From Paracoccaceae bacterium (lineage in GTDB: Bacteria > Pseudomonadota > Alphaproteobacteria > Rhodobacterales > Rhodobacteraceae), in NCBI GenBank assembly GCA_020832705.1, contig JAFIEE010000016.1, forward strand, positions 1 through 35,012: 35,012 nt of DNA. The letters run 5' to 3'. Each line of letters opens with the position of its first letter. The stretch's first letter is position 1. Below the pieces are notes generated by a model, which saw nothing but the letters and a program-made list of their open reading frames with translations, had not been told where the DNA came from and made no database searches. Below are positions 1 to 12,200 of this stretch, one piece after another. A program made the position numbers and the translations under genes.

Positions 1-383
1 CTTGGGGTCGGAGCGCAAAGCGCCCTCGTGGCGTGCAGGCGCGGGGGGGGGGGGCCCCCACGCCGCCACGAAGGCGCTTCTGCGTCACGCGCGGGTCCGC
101 GCCCCCGGGACCGGCCCGGACCGCCGAGACGAGAGCGGCATCATCCGCCCGCGCGGCGTGCCGGCGCGATCGTCCTGCAGTCCGCAGGGACGGTCCGGTA
201 CGTCTGGCCGGGGCCCCGCATCTTCGAAACCATCGCGGCGAAGCGGCAGATCACCAGCGAATACCCATGATCCCGCCACGATGAACCACACGCCATCGGC
301 ATGGGCGGGCTTGCTCCGATGAATGCGCATCTGGTCGCAGGGAGTCCGCGCTCGAATCCTGCCGGTCGTAGCGGGTTTCGCTC
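1..383. other. GC-rich region without a supported gene
   Basis: I see no convincing gene here. The first ~130 bases are extremely GC-rich, with a run of G followed by C near 46-59. Open frames exist in several phases, but they are what such composition gives by chance and none has a recognisable domain. Between 333 and 368 there are two short stretches (GGTCGCAGG and, after about ten bases, TCGAATCCTGCCGGTCG) that look like the 3' part of a tRNA with an interrupted T arm. No matching D arm or anticodon arm is visible, so a working tRNA is not supported. Confidence 0.6.
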
Positions 384-2354
384 TCAGCTGGCGGTATCGA
401 CGGCTCTCAGGATCGGAACCGGCGTAGTCGCTCTCCGGCGCGCAGCGTTCCATATCAGGTCGTGCAACTCGTTGTCATTGGGTTGGTAGTCGAGCGGGGC
501 GTCAAGGAATGTGTCGCGGATGGAGGGCAGATCGAAAGCACTGCAGGCGCCTTGAAGACGGTCGAGAATGCGCGCGAGTTCACCGGATTTCAGGGAGAGC
601 TCGGTGGCCGTCATGATGCGCGGGTGGTTCGTGCCTGTCGGATCGTTCCCGACCAGCAACTCCTCGTAGAGCTTGTCGCCCTTGTTCAGGCCGATGATCT
701 GGATGCCGATATCCCCGCGCGCCTTGTCCTGGCTGTCGGTCTTGTCCATCATGTACGGCTTCAGCCCGTGCAGCCGGATCATGCTGTGTGCGAGATCGAG
801 GATCTTCACCGGCGCGCCCATGTCGAGAACGAAGACATCACCGCCTTTCGCCATGGCGCCGGCCTGAATCACCAGTTGCGCAGCCTCGGGGATGGTCATG
901 AAATAGCGGGTGATCTCGGGATGGGTGACGGTCACGGGGCCGCCCTGTTCGATCTGGGCCCGGAAGCGCGGAATGACCGAGCCCGATGACCCCAGGACGT
1001 TGCCGAAGCGCACCATCGAGAAGGTTGTTGGCCCGGGGTCCTGCGCCCTTGCCTGGCAGACCAGTTCTGCGATGCGCTTGGATGCTCCCATGAAATTGGT
1101 CGGTCGCACCGCCTTGTCCGTGGAAATCAGAATGAAGTTCTCGACGCCCAGCTCGGCTGCGGCATCGGCCATGACCCTGGTGCCGAAGACGTTGTTCCGA
1201 ATGCCCTCGACCACGTTCTCCTCGACGACGGCCACGTGCTTGTAGGCGGCCGCGTGATAGACGGTCTGCACGCCGAAAGACCGCAGGATCGCGCGCACGC
1301 GCCCCGGGTTCTGGACCGATCCCAGAACCGGCTCCAGGCGCAATGACCGCTTTTGCGACGCGATCGTTTCGCGCAATTCGAGCGCGATCGAGTAGAGGGC
1401 GAATTCCGAGACCTCGAGCAGGATCAGGGCAGCGGGATCGTGATGGATGATCTGGCGGCACAGCTCGCTGCCGATGGACCCGCCGGCGCCCGAGACCAGC
1501 ACGACCTTTCCGGTGATGTTCTGCCCCATCAGGTCGAGGCTCGGCGGGATCGGATCGCGCCCCAGCAGTTCCTCGGGCGTCACGCGCCGCAGATCGCTGA
1601 AGGAGGCGCGCCCGGACACGATATCCGCCATGCCCGGTATCGTGCGGATTTCGGCGCCAAGCTGTTCAAGACCGGCGACGATTTCGCGTCGGCGCGAGCG
1701 GCTGACGCTGGGCAAGGCCAGCAGGACCGGCGCCTTCGGGTGGTCTTCGATGAGCTTGGGCAGCGCTGACGGTGCATGAACGCAACGCCCCCCGATCAGT
1801 GACCCCTGCAACGCGGGATCGTCGTCGACGAACGCGACCGCCCTGTATTCGCGGCCATGCAGCAGGGCACTCTGAAGCTGACGGCCGGCCTCGCCAGCGC
1901 CATAGATGATGACAGGCTGCCGCTTGTCGGCGCCGGGCTCGCGAATGAGACTGCGCATCAGGAACCGGACCCCTCCGATCGCACCGAAAAGCAGGATCGC
2001 GAATATGCCGGGAACCGATCGCGGGATCGGCGCGGCAAGAAGCTGGGACGCCAGGAACAGCACGGCAGATGCGGCCAGAACCCCCGCGCCGATGGCAATG
2101 AAAGCCTGTGCGGTGATGAACCTCAGGATGGATCGATAGAGGCCAATATGCCAGAAGGCCAGGATCGCAACCGGCAAGACAGGCAGGAAAGCCAGCCAGA
2201 CATCCGGGTTCGCGGCGAAATCCACATGTTCGAGCCGCAGCCACATGGCGCCGATGAAGCAGATGGTAACAAGCACGGCATCGGTCGCGATCTGGATCAG
2301 TCGCTTCTGAACCCGTGTCAGTCGAAGCAGTCCGCCGATCAAGTCCGTCTGCAT
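384..2354 (-). CDS. pglF: Membrane nucleotide-sugar 4,6-dehydratase (PglF/WbpM/CapD type)
   Basis: Probably converts UDP-GlcNAc to UDP-4-keto-6-deoxy-GlcNAc, the first step toward bacillosamine-type sugars, at the inner face of the membrane. The 656-residue length fits the long PglF/WbpM class. Hydrophobic segments lie at about residues 24-40, 56-73, 84-105 and 114-131. A first nucleotide-binding fold has GAGEAG at 152-157. A second, catalytic SDR domain has GAGGSIG at 289-295, ISTDKAVRPTN around 410-420, and the Met422-xxx-Lys426 pair typical of this branch in place of Tyr-xxx-Lys. The ATG start is preceded by GAGGGG with about 9 nt spacing. It is separated from the matching pglC/D/E genes by the giant surface-protein operon. 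Family call is firm; exact substrate is inferred from the PglC/D/E partners. Confidence 0.9.
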   Translation of the reverse strand: MQTDLIGGLLRLTRVQKRLIQIATDAVLVTICFIGAMWLRLEHVDFAANPDVWLAFLPVLPVAILAFWHIGLYRSILRFITAQAFIAIGAGVLAASAVLFLASQLLAAPIPRSVPGIFAILLFGAIGGVRFLMRSLIREPGADKRQPVIIYGAGEAGRQLQSALLHGREYRAVAFVDDDPALQGSLIGGRCVHAPSALPKLIEDHPKAPVLLALPSVSRSRRREIVAGLEQLGAEIRTIPGMADIVSGRASFSDLRRVTPEELLGRDPIPPSLDLMGQNITGKVVLVSGAGGSIGSELCRQIIHHDPAALILLEVSEFALYSIALELRETIASQKRSLRLEPVLGSVQNPGRVRAILRSFGVQTVYHAAAYKHVAVVEENVVEGIRNNVFGTRVMADAAAELGVENFILISTDKAVRPTNFMGASKRIAELVCQARAQDPGPTTFSMVRFGNVLGSSGSVIPRFRAQIEQGGPVTVTHPEITRYFMTIPEAAQLVIQAGAMAKGGDVFVLDMGAPVKILDLAHSMIRLHGLKPYMMDKTDSQDKARGDIGIQIIGLNKGDKLYEELLVGNDPTGTNHPRIMTATELSLKSGELARILDRLQGACSAFDLPSIRDTFLDAPLDYQPNDNELHDLIWNAARRRATTPVPILRAVDTAS

Positions 2355-3226
2355 GAATCGCCGCCCCTCTAATCAACTGCGATAAGGTAGCTCACCCCTT
2401 CATACAACCACAGGAGGCATCCCGCAATGCAACTCGCTCCTGACGCCAACAGTTCCGGCGGGTCAGCTGCCTTGTCGCCTTGAAACCTCGTTGTGGTGTG
2501 CAGGGCACCCCCCCTGAACGGCCCGGCGGAATGACCGGGCGCATGCTGCGCAACATATGCCTGTGTACGGTGTTTCGAGCAATGGTGAAACAGTGCCGTG
2601 ACGAAGGGCCTCGCTTTCGTGCCGACTCAGGCCGGAACCTTCCAGGTTGCCAAGGTTGAGGGCGCCCCGGGCAGGCGTCAAGCCCCGTGCATGCGCGTGT
2701 ATACGCGCGGGTCAGTCAGGCATGCATGGTAGCACCGCTCCTGCACGAGCGAAAGATGAATTCCGGCCAAGCATTTGACTTGTCAGCGTGCCGACGTTTC
2801 CTTTGCGTTCGCGGGCCAGACATTTGCATGCCACGAGTGCATCTGTTTTTCGGCGGCTCGCGCGACATGCGCGACATTAACGAAGAAAGGCAACCTTTGG
2901 TTGCAATTTCTAATTCGCACACCATTATCGTGAATCCGTTTCGATTTTCTCGGCAAATTCCGTAAGGTAAAGCACTGCCGAGGGCGCGCGCCACCCGAAG
3001 CGCTTTCGAAAAATCTATATAAAACAGCTAATTAAAGGTTTTTTCGCAAATTGACAGCCTTTGCCGGTTTTCGGTCCGCACAGGCTGGATGACCTGGCAT
3101 CGCGCCGGCCAGAGGGCGCGAATCGCCTTCCCTAGCAACGGCCTGCCTGTCAAGACATTGACTTGAGAAAAATGCTCGTCATTAGTTAAATTCGAATAAA
3201 TTTTGCGCAAGCCGGGAGATGGTGCG
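2355..3226. other. Long divergent intergenic region
   Basis: This 870-base stretch lies between the starts of two divergent genes and holds no gene I can support; short open frames here lack domain features. Composition shifts to AT-rich from about 2870 toward the giant gene, as expected of a control region. Visible elements: a GC hairpin at 2521-2540 (arms GCCCGG/CCGGGC), a short inverted repeat at 2693-2708 (GCGCGT/ACGCGC), an inverted repeat at 2890-2904, a TTGACA at 3051-3056, a TTGACT at 3158-3163, and TTAA-N7-TAAA at 3186-3200, one base from the CtrA-type spacing TTAA-N7-TTAA. Which of these is the promoter cannot be settled by eye. Confidence 0.6.
2890..2904. repeat. Short perfect inverted repeat upstream of the giant gene
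   Basis: GCAACC and GGTTGC form a perfect 6-bp stem around TTT. The right arm runs into TTGCAA (2901-2906), with CATTAT 16 bases further on (2923-2928), which could be a weak -35/-10 pair for rightward transcription. Operator or hairpin are both possible. Confidence 0.3.
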
Positions 3227-6200
3227 ATGACGACGATTTATGTGGACGCGGGTTACACGGGCGGCATGAGCAACGGGTCGATTGGCGATCCGTGGACCAC
3301 CATCCAGCAGGCGGTCGGTGCGGCAAGCGATGGCGATACGATCCAGATCGCTGACGGCACCTATTCCAATGTGACGATCGACAAGCCGCTGACGCTGACG
3401 GCCGAGAACCCCGGTGGGGTGCTGATCAACGGTCCGGGCTTGGCAAACCAGGCCGCGATCATCATCGCGGCAGGCGTCAATGACGTTACCGTTAATGGCC
3501 TTGGCATCAATGCCAGCGCTGGGGACCTCGCGGCGTTTTATGCGCTCGGCGACAACAGCAACCTCACTCTGACCAACAACCAGATCGACGGTGGCGCCCA
3601 TGGCCATGCCTTCCTTTCCGGAGTGGCGGGTCTTGTTGGGCTTACCGATTCGTCCTTCACCAACAACACTTTCAACGGTGAGGGCACGACCCCGGGAACT
3701 TCATCCGTCGTCTACATCAACGGTCCGGCCAGCATTGCTGGCGCCAACGCGACAGGTAACGATTTCATCGGCAACACATTCTCGGGCGCGCCGTCGGGCG
3801 GGCTGCTGTTCGGCATCGAGTCCTCGGGGGGCGAGATCACCGGCAACACCTTTGTGGGCACGGCAACCTACGCGCAGCTGGAGGTCTTCGGGACGGGCAT
3901 CGTCATCACGGGCAACAGTTTCGACGCTGACGGACCCGCTTTTCTTGATGGCACCGGCAGCTACGACCTTTCGCAGGTTCAGGCAGCCAACGGGCTTCCC
4001 ATCACCGGCACGTCCGGCAATGACGTGAAACAGGGCACGATCAACGACGACACCTTCATCGCCTCGGGTGGCAACGACATCATCTTCGGCAATGGCGGGT
4101 CCGACACCTACGACGCCTCGGCCGCGACGGTCAGCCTGAATGTCGATCTGGGCGCGGGCTTTGCCTTCAGCAGCCAGTTCGGGTTCGACACGCTGGTGGG
4201 CATCAGCAACGTCATCGGCGGGTCGGGCGCCGACAACATCGTCGGCAGCGCGGGCGACAATGTATTCTTCGCCTCGGCCGGTAATGACACCTACAACGGT
4301 GTCGGTGGCGTCAACACCTATGACGCCAGCATGGTGTCCGGCACGATCTTCGTGAACCTGCTCAGCGGCACGGTGTTCGGCTCGGGCGTGGACAGCGACA
4401 GCCTGACCAATGTGCAGAACATCGTCGGCACCGGGGGTGACGACTTCTTCGTCATCGGTGCGGATGACAACGTGATTGACGGCGGCGCGGGCAATGACTT
4501 CGCCTTCTTTGCTGCGGCGTTCGACGAGTTCGATATCTCGCTGCAGGGTGCGAATGTGATCGTCGACCACACCGGCGGCACCCAGCAGTTCGGCACCAAC
4601 ACGCTGACCAATATCAGCACGCTGACCTTCAACGACGGCCAGAGCATCATCGTCGTCAACGACGGCGATTCGATCCAGGACGCCATCGACGCTGCCAACC
4701 CGGGTGCGACGATCCTTGTCGCTGCCGGGGACTATGAAGAAGACGTCGACGTCAACAAGGATGTCACGCTGCTCGGTGCGAATAACGGCACGGCCGGCGA
4801 CGCTGGGCGCGGCGCGGAATCGACCATCAAGGGCAACGTGACGGTCACGGCCGCGGGCGCGAGCATCGACGGCTTTGCCTTCAGCAAGCCCGACAGTGCC
4901 ACGACGGCGAACGGAACCAACTTCGACGGCTGGAATGGCATCAACCTGGTGGTCGATGCTGACGATGTGACCGTGCAGAACAGCGTTGTGGAGGCATTCG
5001 GCGCTGGTCCAGGCTTTGCTGGCTCGGGCTTCGTGCAGTTGGGGGGCGATGGGGTCGAGTTCTCGTCGAACCTGGTTACGGCGGGCGCGGGCTATGACGC
5101 GCTGGAGGATGCGCGCGGTGTCTCCGGTGTCTGGGTCAACGGCGACGCAGGCGATGTCATCACCGTTTCGGGCAACAAGATCGAGGTGTCCACGGCCAAT
5201 GCCGATGGCATTTTCGTGTTCAATGGCACCGCCACCATCGACAACAATGACATCAGCGGCACCTTCGGCGGCATTGTCGCGTGGAGCGGCTATGGTGACC
5301 TGTCGATCACGGGCAACGACATCTCGGACTATCAGGACACCGGCATCCGCCTGCTGGACAGCACGCTGGACCCCGATGTGACGGTCAGCGGCAACACCGT
5401 GGGCGGCGACAAGCCGTTCTCGGCCCAGTTCGCCGTCAGGGTCACCGACGGGGTGGAGCCTGCGGACACACTGCTGGGCAACACGGACCTGATCTTTGCC
5501 GTGCGCGCTGCCAATGACTTCACCGGCGAATTCGGCGTGATCGCCAACGGGCAGGTGCATCTGTTCACCAATCAGGCCGATGCCCAGGCCGAGGCGGTCA
5601 GCGATGGCGCCAACAGTGTCATCTACGACTTCGAGAACGACGAGTTCCTGGTCTTCAACGGCATGCAGATCGCCCCGGCCATGGCCGCGGCCGAGGCTGG
5701 CGACACCATCAAGGTGCATGACGGCACCTATGATCAGGTCGTCGTGGACAAGGGCGTGACGCTGCTGTCGGTCGATGAGGGCGGCGGCGGTGCCACCATC
5801 GTCGGCAACGGCACCAACCAGACCGGCGCGGTGCAGATTGCCGAAGGCGTGTTGGATGTTACGCTGGACGGGTTCACCATCGAATCCATCGCGGGCAACC
5901 TCGCCGGGATCAACGCGGTGGGCAGCAACAGCAATCTGACCATCATCAACAACACCGTTTCGGGCGATGCCACCCATGCCTTCCTCAGCGGTGGCTCGGG
6001 TGGCGCGGGGCTGAGCAACTCGTTCATCGACAACAACAGCTTCACCGGGGCGGGGCCGCAGTCGGTCGTCTATGTCAACGGCCAGACAAGCCTTGAAGTG
6101 GACTCCGAGAACGTGAATTTCACCGGCAACACTGTCACCGGCGCCCCCGGCGCCGGGTTGCTGGTGGGGCTGGAATCCACGGGTGGGACCGTGGCCAACA

Positions 6201-9200
6201 ACACCTTCGCGGGCGAGTCGAGCTACACCTCGCTGGAGCTGTGGGGCGCGGGCAACGACGTTGAAGGCAACTCGTTCGAGGCTGACGGCCTGCAGGCGAT
6301 TGCCGACCCGAATGCGGCCTATGACGGCGCGCAATTGGTGGCCGACAACACCTTCGCCACCGGCACCGCCTATATCGACAGCACCGGCAATGTCTTCACC
6401 ACCATTCAGGCAGCCGTGGACGGCGCGAGCGGGGGTGACGAGATCGTCGTCTCGGACGGCTACTTCATAGAAACGGTTACCCTGAACCAGGCTGTCACGA
6501 TCAAGGGCAACAACGCAGGCATCCAGGCAACCTTGGGTCCACGGCCTGACGAAACGGTACTGGAAGGCCAGTTCATCATCGAGTCGGATGGGGCGGGTAT
6601 CGACGGCCTGACGATTCTCGGCATGGCTCAGATGGGCAGCGGTGTTCGTGGCGATGGCGCGAGTGCACACAGTGACATCTCAATCGTCAATTCGGTTTTC
6701 CTGGGCCAGACCGCGCAACCGATCCTCTGGGGCTTTGGCCAGGGCGGTGGAATCGGCAGCGAAAACTGGACGGTCAGCGGCAACTTTATCGACAACCTCA
6801 TAGGCAATGACGCGACCGGCATCTCGCTGTTCAACATCACCGGGCTTGATCTGCAAGACAACGAGATCCGCCACGCCGATGGGAACAATGTAGGGCACCG
6901 GGGGATCGGTCTGGACGGCATCCAGGACGGTTATGTTCATGGCAACACCGTCGAGTTCCAGACCAACACTGGTAGCTTCTGGGGCATCCAGATCAGCATG
7001 ACCGACCGTGAGGCCAAGGATCTGGTGATCAATGGCAACACCATCAACGACGCGCTGATCGGTATCCGTGGTCAGAGCCAGCGGGACATGGAGAATGTGC
7101 AGATCACCGAGAACACTCTGACGGGTGTAAGCGGTGGTGTGGTGCTGAACAACGGGTTTGCCGGTCCCTCTGTGGACGATGTGACGATGAAGGACGTCAC
7201 CATCACCGACAACACCATCGATGCCTCGGATGTTGCGCTGTGGCTGAGCAACCAGCATGAGGGCAACCCGAATGGCCCGGTCACTTTTGAGGATGTGACC
7301 TTTACCGGCAACACCGTTGACGGCGGCGTGGTGTCGGTGGGCGGTGATCCGTTCGATCTGGCTGGGACCGAGGTTCCCGGGCTTGGGTTCATTTACGGAC
7401 CGGGCGGCATGCAGGAATTCGGCTCCAGCGTGACCATCGCGGGCGAAGTCCGGGTTGAAGGCGCGGGTGAGGACGACCTGTTCGATGTGACCGGCACCGG
7501 CAGCCTGATCGCCGATGGTGGCGATGGCGATGATGTGCTGCTTGGCGGCGCGGGCGATGATACTCTGATCGGCGGCTCTGGCGATGACGTGATCGCCGGG
7601 CGCGGTGGTGCGGATACCGTGGTCCTGGGCCAGATCTATACCGTTGACGGCAATGGGGATTTCATCCTCGGCGGGCCGGATGATCTGGGAGCAACGGATT
7701 ATTTCGTGCTCAAGAACAAGTCCGATGCCGAAGGCGCCAATGAGGACCTGTTCGTGGGCGGCGCCCCGGCCGAGGAGTTCGGCAGCGACACGGTGCAGGT
7801 CTCGGTGGGTTCGGGTGCTGATGCGGCTGATGTCACCAAGATCTACGGCTTCACCCTGGGCACCACTGCGGGCCGTGGCGACACTCTGCAGATTCTGGAC
7901 GTGGCCACGCAGGCGGCGCTTCAGACCCAGGTGGCGAGCTTCGAGGTGGCCACGAACATGACCGCCTACAGCGACGTGTTCCTGGGCAAGGAGTTCTATT
8001 CCTTCAAGCTGAACTTCGCCAGCGGCAAGACGGTCGAGCTGATCGACCTGATCGCTACGGATGCAGTGGTTGATCCGACCTTCGCGGCGATCCTTTCGTC
8101 GGCGGCGGGCGATGGCGCCTATGGGTCCCCGCAGGACAACCAGGGCCTGATCGGCGGGTTGCTCGACGCCATCTCGGACAACATCCAGACTGCTGACGAG
8201 GCGCTGGGTGCGGACGAGATCATGGTGATCGACGGCGTCGATGGCAGCTTGCAGATCTTCACCGACATCCAGACGGCGGTGGATGCGGCCAATGGCGGCG
8301 ACACGGTGTTGCTGGGCGAAGGCACCTTCACGGTGTCCAGCCAGATCAATGTCAACACGTCCGTGACCTTCGTCGGTCAGGGCGAGGGCGTCACGATCAT
8401 CGACGCCAGCGCCTCCACCGGCTACGGCATCTCGGCGCAGGGTGGGGCGGCCGATGGCATTTCCTTCGCCGATTTCACCCTCTACGGCCCCGCGAATGCG
8501 ACCCCCAACGCCTTTGGCCTGAAGCTTTCGGGCATGGACGGCGCCAGCGTGACCAACGTCACCGTGCAGGGCTCGGGCCGCAGCGAGGTCGACCTGAACG
8601 GCGTCACCAACGCGACCCTGACCAATGTCACGGCGAATGGTGCATCCGTTGCCACCGGTGATCCGACCGGAGGCGTGGGCTTTGCCATCTCCAACAGCGA
8701 TGGTGTGACCCTGACCGACATCGCCACCGACGGGCTGAACGCCTGGGGCGGCGTGGCGCTGTTCGCAGGCTTCGGCGGGCCTGGTGTTGAGGGAAACAAC
8801 CAGAACATCACGTTCAATGGCAGCTTCGACGTGCAGGAGCAGGTGGCGATCTATGCTCAGGAGGCAGATGGCGCGGGCTTCACGGTGTCGGATGTCACCT
8901 TCCCCTTCGATGACGTCTGGGAGATCACGAATGACCAGGCTTCCGAATACACCTGGTTCTTCGGCAGCGAGGCCGAGGCCGTGGACTTCGCCACGGAAGG
9001 TGCCTTTGCCGCGCGCGGCGTGATCAAGCAGCCTGATGGCGAGTTCCTGGTGGTTGACGGCATGTCGATCCAGGCCGCCATCGACGCCGCCGAGCCGGGC
9101 GACACCATCAATGTCGGTGAAGGCACCTTTGACGAGGCGCTGACCGTCGATAAGCCGCTGACCTTTGTCGGCCCCAACGCTGCCCTGGCCGGGAATGATG

Positions 9201-12200
9201 ACGACAACCGTGAAGACGAAGCCGAGATCATCGGCGGCGGCATCTCCATCCAGGCAGGCGCCGCAGGCACCACATTCGACGGCTTCAAGCTGTCGCCTGA
9301 CAATGTGGTCAACGCCATCGAGATCAGGGCCGAGGATACCACGCTGACCAACAGCGTGATCACCGCGCATCTGTATCAGAAAGCGTCCGGCCTGACCTAT
9401 ACCAACAACCTGGCGGGCGGCATCTCGGGCCAGGGCGACTATTCGGGGAATGTGATCGTCGCTGACGGTGCCGACGCCATCCGGACGAACTGGACCATCA
9501 CCAACAACGAGTTCTTCGACTTCGACCGTGGGATTGTCATGGCCTCGGGTGGGTCCAACGGAACCAGCTATGGTGACATCACTATTGCAGACAACATCTT
9601 CCGGGACTTCGCCGACGGGCGCGCGGTTCAGGTTGGTGACAATGCCAATGTGACCGGCACCATGTCGATCACCGGAAACGAGATTACCGGGATACTTGAC
9701 AGCGTCACGGGCGAGCCTGCGGCGTCCTTGGGCGGTGTGATGTTCAGCGGGCCGGTGCAGATTGCGCCGGGGGTGGATGTCAACATCGATGACAATGACT
9801 TCAAGGACCTCGCCTTTGCTTTCCTGTCGAACAGTTCGCCCGAGGGCGGGGCAAAGGTGTTCTTCGATCAAGCCTTGAACAGCTTCGACAATGTCGGGAA
9901 TGTGGGGACGGAGGTGCTGTATTTCTCCGCAACCGTCATTGATATTGAAGCGGATGTGATCTTCAACGACCCGGCGCTGACATTCGATGACCTGACCATC
10001 ACGCACGTGGCTGGAGATGGGGTGTTTGGCCAGGATTTCGGCAGCGGAGGTATCTTCACGGCCGAGGCCAACGGCACGACCATCACCTTTGACGGGATCG
10101 GCACCCTGAACTTTGCCGGGGAAACCGTGCATCTGGTGGGTCCGGGCGCGTTCCAGTCCATTCAGGACGCGGTGGATGCCGCGGAGGGCGGCGACACCAT
10201 CGTGGTGTCCGAAGGCACCTATGCCGAGCATGTCACCGTCAACAAGTCGGTCACTATCGTCGGCGCCAATGAAGGCAACGATGCTGGCGGTGCGCGCGAC
10301 CCTGAAAGCGTGATCGACGGCTGGGTGCGGGTGACGGCCGATGACGTGGTGCTGGACGGTCTGCAACTGACCGAGGGCGGCACGGTTCTGGGCCAGAATA
10401 CCAACCTCTATGTCGGTGGGTCTGATCTGACCGTGCGCAACACGGTGTTCGAGCGCGACGCCTCGGGCGGCTTCAATGAGCATCGCGGCATCATCACCGA
10501 AATGAGCGGCGGTGACGGCCTGACGGTCGAGGACAGCAGCTTCTCGGGCTTCGCCACGGGTGTGTTCCTGAACCCCGGCGCCGCCGGGGCCGAGGTCACC
10601 GGCAACAGCTTCGACGGCAACAATGTCGGGCTTTCGGATGACGGCCCGGATGCCGCAGACATCAGCGGCAACGACTTCGCCAACAGCGATTTCGAGCATA
10701 TCGGGATCGGGGTGTCTGCACCGGGCGCCACGGATGTGGGGGCCTTCGTCGGTGCCAACACCTTCGGTGGAGCAACGGCGCCGGTGACGATCTACGCCCT
10801 CGGTTCGGGCCAGGAGATCACCGGCACCTCGGGCAATGATGTCTTCGTCAACCCCACTGCCAACGCCACCACCTTCATCGGTGGCGGCGGGGTCAACACC
10901 TTCAACGGCGGCGCGGGGGCAGAGACCTTCTTCGCCACCACCGATGACACGGTGAATGCCGGCGCGGGCCTTGATACCGTGGTCTTTGCCGACGGGACGG
11001 CGATCGGCGACATCCAGACCATGGCCGATGAGAACCGGCTGAACGGTGTGGAAGTGATCCGCATCGACGGCGCGGACCCGAATGTTGATCCGGCGACCTA
11101 TGTGGTGCTGGACGGCATGTCGATCCAGGCCGCCATCGATGCCGCCGCGAACGGTGACACCATCGAGATCACCGACGGCACCTTCGCCGAGCCCGTGACG
11201 GTGGACAAGTCGGTCACGATCCTTGGCGCCAATGCCGGGGTGGCCGGGACTGCCACCAGCCGCGACGACGAGTCGGTGATCGAAGGGCGCATCACGGTCA
11301 TAGCGGATGGTGTTGTGATCGACGGGCTCTACTTCGACATGGACGAATCCGGGGCCACGGGTGGTCAGGGTGTCCTGTCGCTTGAGGGAGCCGGCGCCGA
11401 GGTGCGCAACAACGTGTTCGAGATGGGGGAAACCTCGACCAGTGTTCCGAATGCGATCCGGATCTCGGGCGATGGGGCGACAATCGAGGGCAACCTTGTG
11501 GACCGCGCCGGCGCCATCGGCTCGGGTTCGCTGGACAATCCGGCAATCGAAGCGGATGGCACGGACAATGTCGCCATCACCGGCAACACGCTGGTGCAGG
11601 GGATCATCGGCATCGTCACCGGCGACGGGTCTCAGGTCGACACGGGCCTGCAGGTGACGGGCAACACCATCACCGCCGCTGCGCCCAACAACGACTCGAT
11701 CTTCATCACCGGGCCGGGTTTTGGCGCCTTGCCAGACGCCTTTGGACCGCTGCCCAGCGGGCTGGTCAATCTGTCGGGCAACACCCTGACTTCGGGCAGC
11801 CCAGGTATTAAGTTGCACGGCACCAATCAGAATGACAACTTTACCACCTATGCAACAGGCAGAGCCGATTTCTTTGAAGGTTTTGGTGGGAACAACATCT
11901 TCCCCAACAGTGGCGGAGGCGACAGGCTGATCGGGGGAGATGGAAACGACTTCTTCTTCAGCGGAACCGGCAGCAACGAGATCGATGGGGGCGGTGGCGT
12001 GAACACGGTAAGCTACGCCTCGGTCACGACCAGTTTCCTGACGATCGATCTGGCGGCAGGCACAACGACCTTCGTAGCGCTCCCGCGCGAAGACAGCCTG
12101 GAGAATATTCAGAACGTCATCGGTGGGAACGGTGGAAATACGATCAGAGGGAACAGTCAAGCAAACGAACTCCGTGGTGGCGCCGGAAACGATACCATTG

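Larger units (their letters stand above)
3236..11300 (+). repeat. Array of eight diverged beta-helix modules within the giant gene
   Basis: Module caps start near 3236, 4642, 5642, 6366, 8218, 9041, 10123 and 11097. All encode a variant of SIQxAxDAAxxGDTI followed by a GTY/GTF strand and a VTVDKxVT strand. Modules 1 and 3 stay alike over roughly 200 residues (shared NSNLT, HAFLSG, SVVY(I/V)NG, GLL(F/V)G(I/L)ES, GNSF(D/E)ADG), so they look like a whole-module duplication. Modules 6, 7 and 8 share an extra acidic/basic insert before a (V/E)I(I/D/E)G strand. Confidence 0.75.

Noticed and set aside
2463-2965. Short frames on both strands in the divergent intergenic region
   Set aside because: No ribosome site or recognisable domain, and composition unlike neighbouring genes.
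3701-6670. Long antisense frame (about 990 codons) opposite the giant gene's first modules
   Set aside because: Same reason: a composition artefact opposite strongly supported coding sequence.
3236-11300. CRISPR array
   Set aside because: The repeats are diverged, in frame, hundreds of bases apart and protein-coding; no short regular repeat-spacer pattern occurs in the window.
6680-12160. Very long open frame (about 1800 codons) antisense to the giant gene
   Set aside because: It mirrors the repetitive, GC-rich, stop-poor sequence of the giant gene. The product is His/Arg/Asp-rich with no domain or secretion feature, whereas the sense strand has clear repeats and a ribosome site.
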